A DNA stretch of 64,000 bases from Terrimonas sp937888905 (GCA_937888905.1 CALATA010000014.1:124001-188000), one strand, 5' to 3'; positions 8,243 through 16,905 are shown, counted from the stretch's first letter. The notes: a model not told the origin generated them from the sequence alone. Numbers and translations: made by a program.

Positions 8243-9037
8243 ATGCAACAGTACCTCGATCTTCTCAGGCATATCCGGGATAATGGCACGGAAAAAACGG
8301 ACCGCACCGGCACCGGCACCACCAGTGTGTTTGGCTACCAGATGCGGTTCGACCTTCAGCAGGGATTTCCGATGGTGACCACCAAAAAAGTGCACCTGAA
8401 AAGCATTATCCATGAATTGCTGTGGTTTCTCCGCGGCGAAACGAATATTGCCTACCTGAAAGAACACGGGGTTAAGATCTGGGATGAATGGGCCGATGCC
8501 AACGGAGAACTCGGACCGGTATACGGCAAACAATGGCGTAGCTGGGCCGGAGCCGACGGAAAAGTAGTGGACCAGATCACCGATCTCATCAGCCAGATCC
8601 GGAAAAATCCGGACAGCCGCCGCCTTATTGTAAGCGCATGGAACGTGGCCGATCTTCCTGATATGGCCCTGATGCCCTGTCATGCACTATTCCAGTTTTA
8701 TGTGGCCAATGGCAAACTCAGTTGCCAGTTGTACCAGCGCAGCGCGGATGTATTTCTTGGTGTGCCTTTCAACATTGCCTCGTATGCATTGCTGACAATG
8801 ATGATTGCGCAGGTCTGCGATCTGGAGCCCGGGGAGTTCATTCATACATTCGGTGATGTACATATCTATCATAATCACCGCGAGCAGGTAGAACTGCAAT
8901 TAACGCGCGAGCCTTTTCCGCTGCCCGTAATGAAAATAAATCCTGCCGTAAAAGATATCCTGTCGTTTACGTTTGAAGATTTTAAATTGGAAAATTATCA
9001 GCATCACCCTGCGATCAAGGCGCCCGTGGCCGTATAA
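8243..9037 (+). CDS. thyA: thymidylate synthase
   Basis: This enzyme methylates dUMP to dTMP using methylenetetrahydrofolate, giving dihydrofolate as by-product. The 264 residues match the E. coli enzyme in length and numbering: the catalytic cysteine in ALMPCHALFQF is residue 146, and the substrate-binding SCQLYQRSADVFLGVPFNIA block and the HIYHNHREQVELQL block follow. The N-terminal RTGTGTTSVFG and the C-terminal APVAV end are canonical. It sits 12 bases upstream of folA, the enzyme that recycles its dihydrofolate product, so the two are almost certainly co-transcribed. Confidence 0.99.
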   Translation: MQQYLDLLRHIRDNGTEKTDRTGTGTTSVFGYQMRFDLQQGFPMVTTKKVHLKSIIHELLWFLRGETNIAYLKEHGVKIWDEWADANGELGPVYGKQWRSWAGADGKVVDQITDLISQIRKNPDSRRLIVSAWNVADLPDMALMPCHALFQFYVANGKLSCQLYQRSADVFLGVPFNIASYALLTMMIAQVCDLEPGEFIHTFGDVHIYHNHREQVELQLTREPFPLPVMKINPAVKDILSFTFEDFKLENYQHHPAIKAPVAV

Positions 9038-9049
9038 ATAATTTCTTTC

Positions 9050-9541
9050 ATGAATATTTCCCTTGTAGTAGCGGCCGCCGACAATAACATTATCGGAAAA
9101 GACAACCAGTTGTTGTGGCATTTGCCCAATGATCTCAAATTCTTCAAGAATGTAACCTGGGGAATGCCCGTGATCATGGGGCGCAAAACATTTGAAGCGC
9201 TGGGCAAGCCGCTTGCCGGACGCAAAAACATCGTCATCACCCGTCAGAAAGGATGGAAAGCGGAAGGTGCTGTGGTAGTAGGCAGCCTGGATGATGCACT
9301 TTTCCTGGTAAAAGAAATGGACGTGAAAGAGCCGATGGTGATCGGTGGCGGGGAAATATACAGACTGGCATTCGAGAAAGCCCGCCGCATTTACATTACA
9401 CGCGTGGAAGCTACCCCCGAAGGAGATACCAGCTTTCCTGCGATCGATCCGGCCAAATGGAAACTGGTAAGCCAGAAAAATCATGAGGCGGATGAAAAGC
9501 ACGCCTACAATTATTCCTTCCAGGTATGGGAGAGGATCTGA
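9050..9541 (+). CDS. folA: dihydrofolate reductase
   Basis: It reduces dihydrofolate to tetrahydrofolate with NADPH, completing the thymidylate cycle begun by thyA just upstream (12-base gap). Its 163 residues start with the VVAAADNNIIGKDNQLLWHL segment; the catalytic acid is D28 in LPNDLKFFK. The GRKTFEALGKPLAGRKNIVIT NADPH-binding block and VIGGGEIY motif follow in order. The length is that of normal chromosomal DHFR, and nothing suggests a plasmid-type resistant form. Confidence 0.98.
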   Translation: MNISLVVAAADNNIIGKDNQLLWHLPNDLKFFKNVTWGMPVIMGRKTFEALGKPLAGRKNIVITRQKGWKAEGAVVVGSLDDALFLVKEMDVKEPMVIGGGEIYRLAFEKARRIYITRVEATPEGDTSFPAIDPAKWKLVSQKNHEADEKHAYNYSFQVWERI

Positions 9542-9562
9542 TCACCGCAACAATTCCCCTTC

Positions 9563-10360
9563 ATGTATTCTCCTGCGCGCCTCGCCATCAAATACCTGCA
9601 GTATTATTTTACCGCATTGAATGGTAAAGGGCATGGCATGCATTCACCGTTTGTATTCCGCATGATCCGGGATGTATTCATGGATAAAAAAGAATATCCT
9701 GAATATGCCAAAGCGGAAGCGCTGCGCGCTGATCTGCTTCGTGATGAACGGTGGCTGTCTGTAGCCGACCTTGGCGCCGGATCGGCCACGGGAGCGGGGA
9801 GCAGCCGGCAGGTTAAATCCATCGCAAAACATGCCGCCAAACCACGCAAGCTGGCGCGGCTGCTGTTCAGGATAGCCCGTCATTACGGCTCGCAACATAT
9901 ACTTGAACTGGGAACATCGCTCGGGATTACGAGCACTTATTTTTCGCTGGCACAGCCAACGGCTGCCGTTACCACCATGGAAGGCGCGCCGGCTATTGCG
10001 CAATGTGCTCGCGAGAACTTCCACAAGCTGGGCCTCGGCAACATACAAGTGGTCGAGGGCAATTTTGATGAAACACTGCAACCTGCGCTGGCGCAACTTC
10101 CGGCGCAGGATTTAATATTTCTCGATGGCAATCATCGCTTCGAGCCCACGGTACGTTACTTTGAACAAATACTTCCTTATATACACGACGATACGATCGT
10201 GATCCTGGACGATATTCATTGGAGCCCGGAAATGGAGCAGGCCTGGCACCAGGTGATCAGCCATGAACGTGTGCGTTGTTCGATCGATCTCTTTTTTATC
10301 GGTATCGTTTTGTTTCGTCCCGCCTTTCACGAAGAGCAGCATTTTTCCATTCGTTTCTAA
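9563..10360 (+). CDS. class I SAM-dependent methyltransferase, O-methyltransferase-like
   Basis: A 265-residue methyltransferase. The SAM-binding motif I ILELGTSLGITSTYFSLA is near residues 114-131, followed by TMEGAPAIAQCARENFHKLGL (motif II acidic residue) and LIFLDGNHRFEPTVRYFEQILPY, with DDTIVILDDIHWSPEME resembling the metal-binding part of O-methyltransferase family 3. The first 90 residues hold a basic segment (KGHGMHSPFVF) and a short Gly/Ser patch. It starts 22 bases after folA and may be in the same transcript. The substrate cannot be deduced; methylation of a small molecule is the usual role. Confidence 0.85.
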   Translation: MYSPARLAIKYLQYYFTALNGKGHGMHSPFVFRMIRDVFMDKKEYPEYAKAEALRADLLRDERWLSVADLGAGSATGAGSSRQVKSIAKHAAKPRKLARLLFRIARHYGSQHILELGTSLGITSTYFSLAQPTAAVTTMEGAPAIAQCARENFHKLGLGNIQVVEGNFDETLQPALAQLPAQDLIFLDGNHRFEPTVRYFEQILPYIHDDTIVILDDIHWSPEMEQAWHQVISHERVRCSIDLFFIGIVLFRPAFHEEQHFSIRF

Positions 10361-10448
10361 TGCAATATTAAATTGACGGTAAACGCCGTTTTCTATATCT
10401 TCGGTGCGTACCGGAGATTCTTATCCGTACAAGTGTAAAACTAACTTC

Positions 10449-11567
10449 ATGACGATCGGATTGCTCAAAGAACCAGCACCTGAAACAAGGGTATCGTTAT
10501 TAGCGGAAGCCGTGGCGGCATTGACCAAAAAAGGAATCAATGTGCTGGTGGAAAGCGGCGCAGGCGAACAGGCCTTTTGCGATGATGCCGAATACGAAAA
10601 GGCCGGTGGCCGCATCAGTCACGCCACAGAAATATTTTCACAGGCAGATATCGTTTTATCCATTCATACACCTCAGTTACCCGCGTCTGTCCGACCGGGT
10701 ATTATTTTTATCGGGGTATATCAACCGCTTTTCACGCATGCGCGCATGCAGGAGTGGGCAACAGCAGGCATTACCTCTTTTTCACTCGATATGTTGCCGC
10801 GTACCACGCGTGCGCAGTCGATGGATGTATTGAGTTCCCAGGCAAACATTGCCGGCTACAAAGCGGTGTTGCTGGCCGCTAATACCTACGGCCGTTACTT
10901 TCCGATGTTCATGACCGCGGCGGGCAGTATTGCTCCGGCCAAAGTGCTGATCCTCGGAGCCGGTGTGGCAGGTCTGCAGGCAGTTGCCACCGCGCGCCGC
11001 CTCGGATCCGTGGTGGAAGTATTCGACACACGCCCGGCGGTAAAAGAAGAAGTGATGAGTCTCGGCGCCAAATTCATTGAAGTGGAAGGCGCTGCCGATG
11101 CCTCGGCAGCGGGTGGTTATGCAGTAGAGCAAACCGAAGAATACAAACAAAAGCAGCAGGCCCTGATCGCCGCACATATTGCCAAAGCAGATATTGTGAT
11201 CACCACCGCGCAAATCCCGGGACGAAAAGCACCCATTCTTATTACGGATGAAATGCTGGCTTCGATGCGCAATGGTTCGGTGATCATCGACCTGGCCGCG
11301 TCAACCGGTGGCAACACCCCGCAGACCCGCGACCGCGAAACGGTGAAAGCGGGCGGTGCATACATCATCGGCAATTCATCTTTGCAAAGCACCATGCCTT
11401 CAGATGCCAGTAAATTGTATGGGAAAAACGTTCTTAACTTTCTGCAACTGATCACGACCAAAGAAGGAGCACTGCAGTTGAATTGGGAAGATGACCTGGT
11501 GAAAGGTAGTTGCATTACGTTTGATGGTGAAATTCAACATGAAAGAGTCAAAATGGTCAATCGTTAA
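10449..11567 (+). CDS. pntAA: NAD(P) transhydrogenase subunit alpha, nucleotide-binding part
   Basis: Domain I of the proton-translocating transhydrogenase, which binds NAD(H) on the cytosolic side. The ATG at 10449 begins with MTIGLLKEP, the expected family N-terminus; an in-frame GTG at 10404 would add 15 unrelated residues. Hallmarks are the alanine dehydrogenase-like N-terminal half, RAQSMDVLSSQANIAGYKAV, the Rossmann motif LILGAGVAGLQAVATARRLG and the TTAQIPGRKAPILIT loop. At 372 residues it lacks the membrane segment, which is encoded separately downstream, an arrangement known from many bacteria. The last residues (KMVNR and the stop) run into a GTCAATCGTTAATAG repeat word. Confidence 0.96.
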   Translation: MTIGLLKEPAPETRVSLLAEAVAALTKKGINVLVESGAGEQAFCDDAEYEKAGGRISHATEIFSQADIVLSIHTPQLPASVRPGIIFIGVYQPLFTHARMQEWATAGITSFSLDMLPRTTRAQSMDVLSSQANIAGYKAVLLAANTYGRYFPMFMTAAGSIAPAKVLILGAGVAGLQAVATARRLGSVVEVFDTRPAVKEEVMSLGAKFIEVEGAADASAAGGYAVEQTEEYKQKQQALIAAHIAKADIVITTAQIPGRKAPILITDEMLASMRNGSVIIDLAASTGGNTPQTRDRETVKAGGAYIIGNSSLQSTMPSDASKLYGKNVLNFLQLITTKEGALQLNWEDDLVKGSCITFDGEIQHERVKMVNR

Positions 11568-11771
11568 TAGTGAATAGTGAATGGTGAATAGTGAATGGTG
11601 AATAGTGAATGGTGAATAGTGAATAGCGAATGGTCAATGGTGAATAGTGAATGGTGAGACAAATCTTAAATAAATTCCTTCCACCTTAAGCCTTACACCT
11701 TACACCTTATACCTTATACCTTATACCTTATACCATAACTTACTACTTAATACTTAAAACTTATTACTCAA
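11548..11771. repeat. intergenic word array between pntAA and pntAB
   Basis: Starting inside the last codons of pntAA, about ten GTGAATAGTGAATGG-type words run to 11657. They are followed by CCTTAAGCCTTACACC words and five CCTTATA words (11690-11735), then CTTACTACTTAATACTTAA up to the pntAB ATG at 11772. Sense words follow the stop, and pyrimidine-rich words precede the start. No gene or terminator is seen. Confidence 0.85.
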
Positions 11772-12080
11772 ATGGGCTTCCTCAACTGGATCACGGAAAA
11801 TCAACAGATCATCTACATCGTAGTACTGATGATTTTTGTGGGTATCGAAATAATCGGCCGCGTGCCGAGTGTACTGCATACACCGCTGATGAGTGGTGCC
11901 AACGCCATTCACGGAGTAGTAATCATCGGCGCCATCATCGTGATGGGCAAAGCCGAAAGCGACAATTACCTGGCGCTTATTCTTGGATTCCTGGCCGTGG
12001 TATTAGGTACGCTCAACGTAGTAGGCGGATTTGTAGTAACCGACCGCATGCTCGAGATGTTCAAAAAGAAAAAGAAATAG
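11772..12080 (+). CDS. pntAB: NAD(P) transhydrogenase subunit alpha, membrane part
   Basis: A 102-residue membrane protein corresponding to the C-terminal transmembrane piece of the alpha subunit (domain IIa). Three hydrophobic helices are visible at about 10-30, 42-62 and 68-92, with the conserved IEIIGRVPSVLHTPLMSGANAIHGVV segment. It ends in a lysine-rich tail (MFKKKKK). With pntAA and pntB it forms the proton channel that couples hydride transfer from NADH to NADP+ with the proton gradient. It lies between pntAA and pntB, separated from both by repeat-filled spacers of 204 and 111 bases. Confidence 0.95.
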   Translation: MGFLNWITENQQIIYIVVLMIFVGIEIIGRVPSVLHTPLMSGANAIHGVVIIGAIIVMGKAESDNYLALILGFLAVVLGTLNVVGGFVVTDRMLEMFKKKKK

Positions 12081-12191
12081 CATTCACGATTCATATAGCT
12101 CTTTGCGACTTTGCACCTTATGTTCCTTGCGTGAACCCTGCGCTGTTTCACGCAAAGCTGTTTCACTTATTCACGATTGACAATTCACACT
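12081..12191. repeat. intergenic CTTTGCG/CACGCAAAG inverted words between pntAB and pntB
   Basis: The spacer holds CTTTGCGACTTTGC and CTTGCGTGAA words (12100-12135) facing TTTCACGCAAAG (12147-12158). It then ends with TTATTCACGATTGACAATTCAC directly before the pntB ATG. The same CTTTGCGTC/CACGCAAAGACG family recurs at 57312-57394. Confidence 0.75.
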
Positions 12192-13730
12192 ATGGAATTG
12201 AATATACTTACCCTTTCTTACCTCATCGGCTCTATCACCTTTATCCTGGGCCTGAAAATGTTATCGAATCCAGCCAGCGCCCGCAAGGGCAACCTGGTGG
12301 CGGCCGGCGGTATGACTATCGCCATTTTGGCTACCATCTTTCTCTATGAAGAGGATGGGGAAAAGCTCCACAACTACGGCTGGATCTTCGGCGGTATTGC
12401 CGTGGGCACATTAATCGGCTTCCTCGCAGCCAAACGCGTGAAGATGACGGCGATGCCGGAAATGGTGAGCCTGTTCAACGGTATGGGTGGTGCCTGCGCC
12501 ATGCTGATCTCAATCGTAGAGTTCAATCATTTTTATGAACATTTGCGCCCCTACCTGGAAATCGGTTTGACCGAAGCAGAGAATTTTGCATTCGGCAGCG
12601 AAACTTCTTTACAAGGTTCCGGCGCTCAGTTGGCGCTGCACCTCGTGATCATATTGGCCGGTCTGGTCATCGGCACCGTTTCTTTTGCCGGTAGCATTAT
12701 CGCCTGGGGCAAACTCAACGGCCGTGTGAAAGATTTCGCTTTCCGTGGTCAGCATATTTTTAATATTGTCCTGCTGCTGATCATCATCGGGCTCAGCGTC
12801 TACATGGTTTATCATACAAGCCGCTTTGAATTTCCTTCTTTTTACGAGGAAGAGTCTGTTACGGCCAACACCTGGTTGCCTTCTTCTTTCAAGTATATTT
12901 TTTACGGTATTCTGGTCTTGTCTGCCTTGTACGGCATCTTCTTCGTATTGCCGATCGGTGGTGCGGATATGCCCGTGGTGATTTCCCTGCTTAACTCTTT
13001 TACCGGGGTGGCCGCGGCTTGTGGCGGTTTCCTTTATGATAATAAAGTCATGCTCACCGGCGGTATCCTCGTGGGCGCGGCAGGCACCTTGCTCACCATC
13101 CTGATGTGTAAGGCCATGAACCGCTCACTCGCCAACGTACTCATCGGCTCCTTCGGCGGAGGCGCCAAAGCCGGCGGCGGCGCAGCCAAAGAACAGGGTT
13201 CCTACAAAGAAATCAGCCTCAGCGATGCAGCGGTTGTAATGACCTACGCCAATAAAGTATTCATTGTGCCAGGTTATGGTCTCGCAGTAGCGCAGGCGCA
13301 ACATATTTGTCACGAACTGGAAAAGTTACTCGAGAGCAAAGGCGTGGAAGTGAAATACGCCATCCATCCTGTAGCGGGACGTATGCCCGGCCACATGAAC
13401 GTATTGCTCGCAGAAGCCGATGTGCCTTACGAGAAATTGCTCGAGATGGAACATGCCAACGAAGAGTTTCCCACCACCGATGTGGTACTCGTATTAGGCG
13501 CAAACGACGTAGTAAACCCCGCGGCCAAAACAGATCCTTCTTCCCCGATATACGGAATGCCCATACTTGATGTGGAGCTCGCTAAAAATGTAATCGTTAA
13601 CAAGCGCAGCATGAAGCCCGGTTATGCCGGTATCGAGAATGACCTGTTCTTCCAGCCACGTACGTCCATGTTGTTCGGCGATGCTAAAAAAGTATTGCAG
13701 GACCTGGTAGCAGAGATTAAAAATCTGTAG
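12192..13730 (+). CDS. pntB: NAD(P) transhydrogenase subunit beta
   Basis: A 512-residue beta subunit: an N-terminal membrane domain with about nine helices (residues 1-290) and a C-terminal NADP(H)-binding domain III (about 335-512). The domain III signatures are VFIVPGYGLAVAQAQH, YAIHPVAGRMPGHMNVLLAEA, VLVLGANDVVNPAA, and NKRSMKPGYAGIENDLF. The ATG at 12192 (MELNILTLSYLIG) is preferred over an in-frame TTG five codons earlier that lies in a repeat word. The enzyme supplies NADPH at the expense of the proton-motive force. The complete three-gene set is present. Confidence 0.97.
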   Translation: MELNILTLSYLIGSITFILGLKMLSNPASARKGNLVAAGGMTIAILATIFLYEEDGEKLHNYGWIFGGIAVGTLIGFLAAKRVKMTAMPEMVSLFNGMGGACAMLISIVEFNHFYEHLRPYLEIGLTEAENFAFGSETSLQGSGAQLALHLVIILAGLVIGTVSFAGSIIAWGKLNGRVKDFAFRGQHIFNIVLLLIIIGLSVYMVYHTSRFEFPSFYEEESVTANTWLPSSFKYIFYGILVLSALYGIFFVLPIGGADMPVVISLLNSFTGVAAACGGFLYDNKVMLTGGILVGAAGTLLTILMCKAMNRSLANVLIGSFGGGAKAGGGAAKEQGSYKEISLSDAAVVMTYANKVFIVPGYGLAVAQAQHICHELEKLLESKGVEVKYAIHPVAGRMPGHMNVLLAEADVPYEKLLEMEHANEEFPTTDVVLVLGANDVVNPAAKTDPSSPIYGMPILDVELAKNVIVNKRSMKPGYAGIENDLFFQPRTSMLFGDAKKVLQDLVAEIKNL

Positions 13731-13743
13731 CACACAGTCGTCT

Positions 13744-13751
13744 TATCTTTG
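13744..13751 (+). promoter_or_regulatory. -7 box abutting the RNA methyltransferase start
   Basis: TATCTTTG is a perfect TAnnTTTG box ending 4 bases before the ATG at 13756, suggesting a leaderless transcript. Confidence 0.5.
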
Positions 13752-13755
13752 CGAT

Positions 13756-15132
13756 ATGCAGGTTCCCGTTTCACTGATCAATTCCCTGGAAGGCATCGAT
13801 GGCTTCGATCGTCATGCATTTGAACAAACACATGCCAATGCCGATGCAATCACCTCCATCCGCATCAATCCTGCAAAACCGTCGCGGTTGTTTGATGGTT
13901 CGCTGAATGAACTGACACCTGTTCCGTGGAGCCGTTATGGTTACTATCTTCCGCAACGTCCTTCGTTTACCTTCGATCCGTTGTTTCATGCCGGTTGTTA
14001 TTATGTGCAGGAAGCCAGCAGCATGTTCCTGGAAAAGGCTTTTGAAAAAATTCCGCAGCAGAAGGAGAGGCCCTTAAAAGTTCTCGACCTCAGTGCCGCA
14101 CCCGGTGGTAAGTCTACACATATTCAATCATTGCTGCCAGAAGGAAGTCTGCTGGTAAGCAATGAAGTGATCAAATCGCGTTCATCCATTCTGCGTGACA
14201 ACATCATCCGTTGGGGAAGTGCCAATGTGATGGTGACGAACAATGATCCCGCTCATTTTCAATCGTTCGAAGGTTTTTTTGATGTGATTGTCGTGGATGC
14301 ACCGTGTAGTGGCAGCGGTTTGTTTCGCCGTGAGCCCGAAGCCATCAGTGAATGGAGCGAAAATGCCGTACAACTCTGCAGTCAGCGACAGCAACGTATC
14401 CTGGCCGATGTATGGCCTGCCCTGCGCGAGGGCGGCACAATGATTTATTCCACCTGTTCTTTTTCTCCCGAAGAAGATGAAGCTATCCTTGATTGGATGC
14501 AGGAGGAGTGGCAGGTGAAAGGTATTGCACTGGAGGTGCCGGAGCACAGCGGTATCGTTACTACCCTCAGTAAAAACGGATTGCCCGGTTACCGTTTCTG
14601 GCCACACAAAGTAAAAGGCGAAGGCTTTTTCCTGACCATGGTAGAAAAACAGGACGGCGTGCAGGGTTTTGCCGGAAAGCTGCGTAAAAAGCCCGATTCC
14701 GTTACAAAAGCCGAACAAAAACTGCTCGTACCCTGGATTGATATGACAGACATGAGCACGGTGCGACATCAGCAAACCGTGTATGCATGGCCTTCGCCGC
14801 TGGCTGCCGATTTTTCTCTTTTATTGGAAAAAATGCGCGTGGTGTATTCAGGCGTACGCCTGGGCGAATTGATGCGCGACAAGCTGGTGCCCGATCATGC
14901 CCTGGCACTCAGCGGACTGTTGCGGCCTGCTGTGCCTGCTGCTTCACTCGATAAGGATGCCGCCATTCTCTATCTCCAACGCCGCGATTTCACCGCCGAA
15001 ACAGCCGGCAGGGGATGGCAGACCGTTAACTTCCAGGGATATCCGCTCGGCTGGATCAACGCATTGCCCAACCGCATCAACAACTACTATCCCCGCGAAT
15101 TACGCATTCTGAAAGACAGTCCCAACAGTTGA
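13756..15132 (+). CDS. RNA cytosine-C5 methyltransferase, RsmF/NSUN type
   Basis: A 458-residue RNA m5C methyltransferase. The SAM-binding motif VLDLSAAPGGKSTHI is near residues 110-124. VVDAPCSGSGLFRREPEAISEW carries the first conserved cysteine and MIYSTCSFSPEEDEAI carries the catalytic one. A C-terminal region of about 150 residues (from SVTKAEQKLLVPW on) fits the PUA-like extension found in RsmF, which modifies 16S rRNA at C1407 in E. coli. The exact target in this organism is inferred only from the family. Gene order offers no further hint; the next gene is 72 bases away with its own promoter box. Confidence 0.92.
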   Translation: MQVPVSLINSLEGIDGFDRHAFEQTHANADAITSIRINPAKPSRLFDGSLNELTPVPWSRYGYYLPQRPSFTFDPLFHAGCYYVQEASSMFLEKAFEKIPQQKERPLKVLDLSAAPGGKSTHIQSLLPEGSLLVSNEVIKSRSSILRDNIIRWGSANVMVTNNDPAHFQSFEGFFDVIVVDAPCSGSGLFRREPEAISEWSENAVQLCSQRQQRILADVWPALREGGTMIYSTCSFSPEEDEAILDWMQEEWQVKGIALEVPEHSGIVTTLSKNGLPGYRFWPHKVKGEGFFLTMVEKQDGVQGFAGKLRKKPDSVTKAEQKLLVPWIDMTDMSTVRHQQTVYAWPSPLAADFSLLLEKMRVVYSGVRLGELMRDKLVPDHALALSGLLRPAVPAASLDKDAAILYLQRRDFTAETAGRGWQTVNFQGYPLGWINALPNRINNYYPRELRILKDSPNS

Positions 15133-15171
15133 ATTCATCGAAACAAAGGCTCCAAACTACAAACTTTACAA

Positions 15172-15179
15172 TACCTTTG
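15172..15179 (+). promoter_or_regulatory. -7 box of the acyl-CoA dehydrogenase gene
   Basis: TACCTTTG matches TAnnTTTG, 25 bases upstream of the ATG at 15205. Confidence 0.5.
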
Positions 15180-15204
15180 CGGCAACTAAATAAAGATTGC
15201 TCCT

Positions 15205-16389
15205 ATGGCTGCTCGTACAGACCTTTTTACAAGCCCTGACTACTTCAATGTAGATGAACTGCTGACCGAAGAACAGTTGATGATCCGTGATTCCGTAAGG
15301 AATTATGTGAAGAAAGAAATTTCTCCCATCATCGAAGACTATGCACAAAAAGCGGAGTTCCCTGAGCATATTGTAAAGCAACTTGGTGACCTCGGTTGTT
15401 TCGGTCCTACTGTACCGGTTGAATACGGTGGCGGCGGTCTCGATTATATCAGCTATGGCCTGATGATGCAGGAGCTCGAGCGCGGCGACAGCGGTGTACG
15501 CAGCACGGCTTCCGTACAAGGTTCGCTGGTGATGTATCCCATCTACGCTTACGGCAACGAAGAACAACGCAATAAATATTTACCCAAACTCGCGAGCGGC
15601 GAATGGCTCGGATGCTTCGGTCTTACAGAACCCGATCATGGAAGTGACCCCAGCAGCATGCTCACCAACATCAAAGACGCGGGTGATCACCTGATCCTGA
15701 ACGGTGCCAAAATGTGGATCAGCAATGCACCTTTTGCACAGGTTGCCGTTGTTTGGGCAAAAGATGAACAAGGCATCATACGCGGTGTGATCGTAGAGCG
15801 TGGTATGGAAGGATTCAGCACGCCGACCACACACGGTAAGTGGAGCCTTCGCGCCAGCGCTACCGGCGAACTGGTGTTCGACAATGTAAAAGTTCCCAAA
15901 GAAAATATGCTGCCCAACGTGCAGGGGTTGAAAGGCCCGCTGGGCTGCCTCACCAAAGCACGTTACGGTATTGCCTGGGGCGCAGTAGGTGCCGCCATGG
16001 ATTGTTATGATACTGCTTTGCGTTATTCCAAAGAACGTGTGCAGTTTGGCAAACCCATCGGTGCATTCCAGCTGCAGCAAAAGAAACTGGCTGAAATGGT
16101 GACAGAGATCACCAAGGCTCAATTGCTCAACTGGCGCCTCGGTGTGCTGATGAACGAAGGCAAGGTAACTCCACAGCAGGTGAGTATGGCCAAACGCAAC
16201 GCCTGCGAAATAGCCACGAATATCTGCCGCGACGCACGGCAGATGCTGGGAGGCATGGGCATCACCGGCGAATATTCCGTCATGCGCCACATGATGAACC
16301 TCGAAAGTGTGATCACCTACGAAGGCACACACGATGTTCACCTGCTGATCACCGGTATGGATGTCACAGGATTCAACGCTTTTAAATAA
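15205..16389 (+). CDS. gcdH: glutaryl-CoA dehydrogenase-like acyl-CoA dehydrogenase
   Basis: A 394-residue FAD enzyme of the acyl-CoA dehydrogenase family. It resembles glutaryl-CoA dehydrogenase by the segment DSGVRSTASVQGSLVMYPI (substrate-carboxylate arginine region), GCFGLTEPDHGSDPSSM, and the catalytic base E373 in TYEGTHDVHLLITG. The group oxidatively decarboxylates glutaryl-CoA to crotonyl-CoA in lysine and tryptophan breakdown and hands electrons to ETF. No other lysine-degradation gene is beside it, so the substrate remains an inference. aroK starts 9 bases after its stop, so the two are probably in one transcript. Confidence 0.88.
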   Translation: MAARTDLFTSPDYFNVDELLTEEQLMIRDSVRNYVKKEISPIIEDYAQKAEFPEHIVKQLGDLGCFGPTVPVEYGGGGLDYISYGLMMQELERGDSGVRSTASVQGSLVMYPIYAYGNEEQRNKYLPKLASGEWLGCFGLTEPDHGSDPSSMLTNIKDAGDHLILNGAKMWISNAPFAQVAVVWAKDEQGIIRGVIVERGMEGFSTPTTHGKWSLRASATGELVFDNVKVPKENMLPNVQGLKGPLGCLTKARYGIAWGAVGAAMDCYDTALRYSKERVQFGKPIGAFQLQQKKLAEMVTEITKAQLLNWRLGVLMNEGKVTPQQVSMAKRNACEIATNICRDARQMLGGMGITGEYSVMRHMMNLESVITYEGTHDVHLLITGMDVTGFNAFK

Positions 16390-16398
16390 ACGATCCGG

Positions 16399-16905
16399 TT
16401 GAAAATATTTCTCATAGGATTTATGGGCTCCGGCAAAACACACTGGGGCCGCCAGTTGAGTGAAAAACTCGGACTGCCTTTTTTTGACCTCGATGAACAG
16501 ATCGTGAATGCCGAGGGCCGCTCCATCAATGAAGTGTTTGCTGAAAAAGGAGAAGAATATTTCCGTGAGTCAGAGAAACAAACCCTCAGCATCATCACCG
16601 AAAGTCACGACTCTTTTGTGATGGCCTGCGGTGGGGGTACGCCGTGTTATTTCAATAACATCGAATACATGAACCGGTCGGGCATTACTGTATGGATCAA
16701 TACCAGCCCCGACACCTTGTTTCACCGGCTGGTAAAAGAAAAAACGCATCGTCCGTTGCTGCGCGAACTGACCGACGATCAATTGCATCAGTTCATTGCA
16801 AAGAAATACGCCGACCGCCGCATTTACTATGAGCAGGCAACAGTAACGGTGGAGGAAAGCCAGGAATGCCTCGAACAGTTTGTAGAAAAAATATTCCATG
16901 CATAA
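16399..16905 (+). CDS. aroK: shikimate kinase
   Basis: It phosphorylates shikimate with ATP in the chorismate pathway. Its 168 residues carry the P-loop GFMGSGKTHWG at residues 7-17, the FFDLDEQIV Asp motif, the FRESEKQTL arginine, MACGGGTPCY (shikimate-binding GGG) and the lid arginine in THRPLLREL. The start is a TTG at 16399: the first ATG in frame lies inside the P-loop strand and would delete it. The gene follows gcdH by 9 bases and overlaps the next gene by 8 bases, indicating translational coupling. Confidence 0.95.
   Translation: MKIFLIGFMGSGKTHWGRQLSEKLGLPFFDLDEQIVNAEGRSINEVFAEKGEEYFRESEKQTLSIITESHDSFVMACGGGTPCYFNNIEYMNRSGITVWINTSPDTLFHRLVKEKTHRPLLRELTDDQLHQFIAKKYADRRIYYEQATVTVEESQECLEQFVEKIFHA

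Noticed and set aside
11566..11657. Regular GTGAATAGTGAATGG units looked like a CRISPR array.
   Set aside because: There are no spacers of constant length, the units are only 7-8 bases, and no cas gene is nearby.
10449..12080. Alpha subunit of the transhydrogenase in two genes, possibly a frameshift.
   Set aside because: The two parts have proper starts and stops and 204 bases between them, and split alpha subunits are a known arrangement.
15580..16443. 287-codon open frame antisense to the glutaryl-CoA dehydrogenase-like gene.
   Set aside because: It has His/Cys-rich noise composition, no motif, and is fully explained by codon bias of the sense gene.
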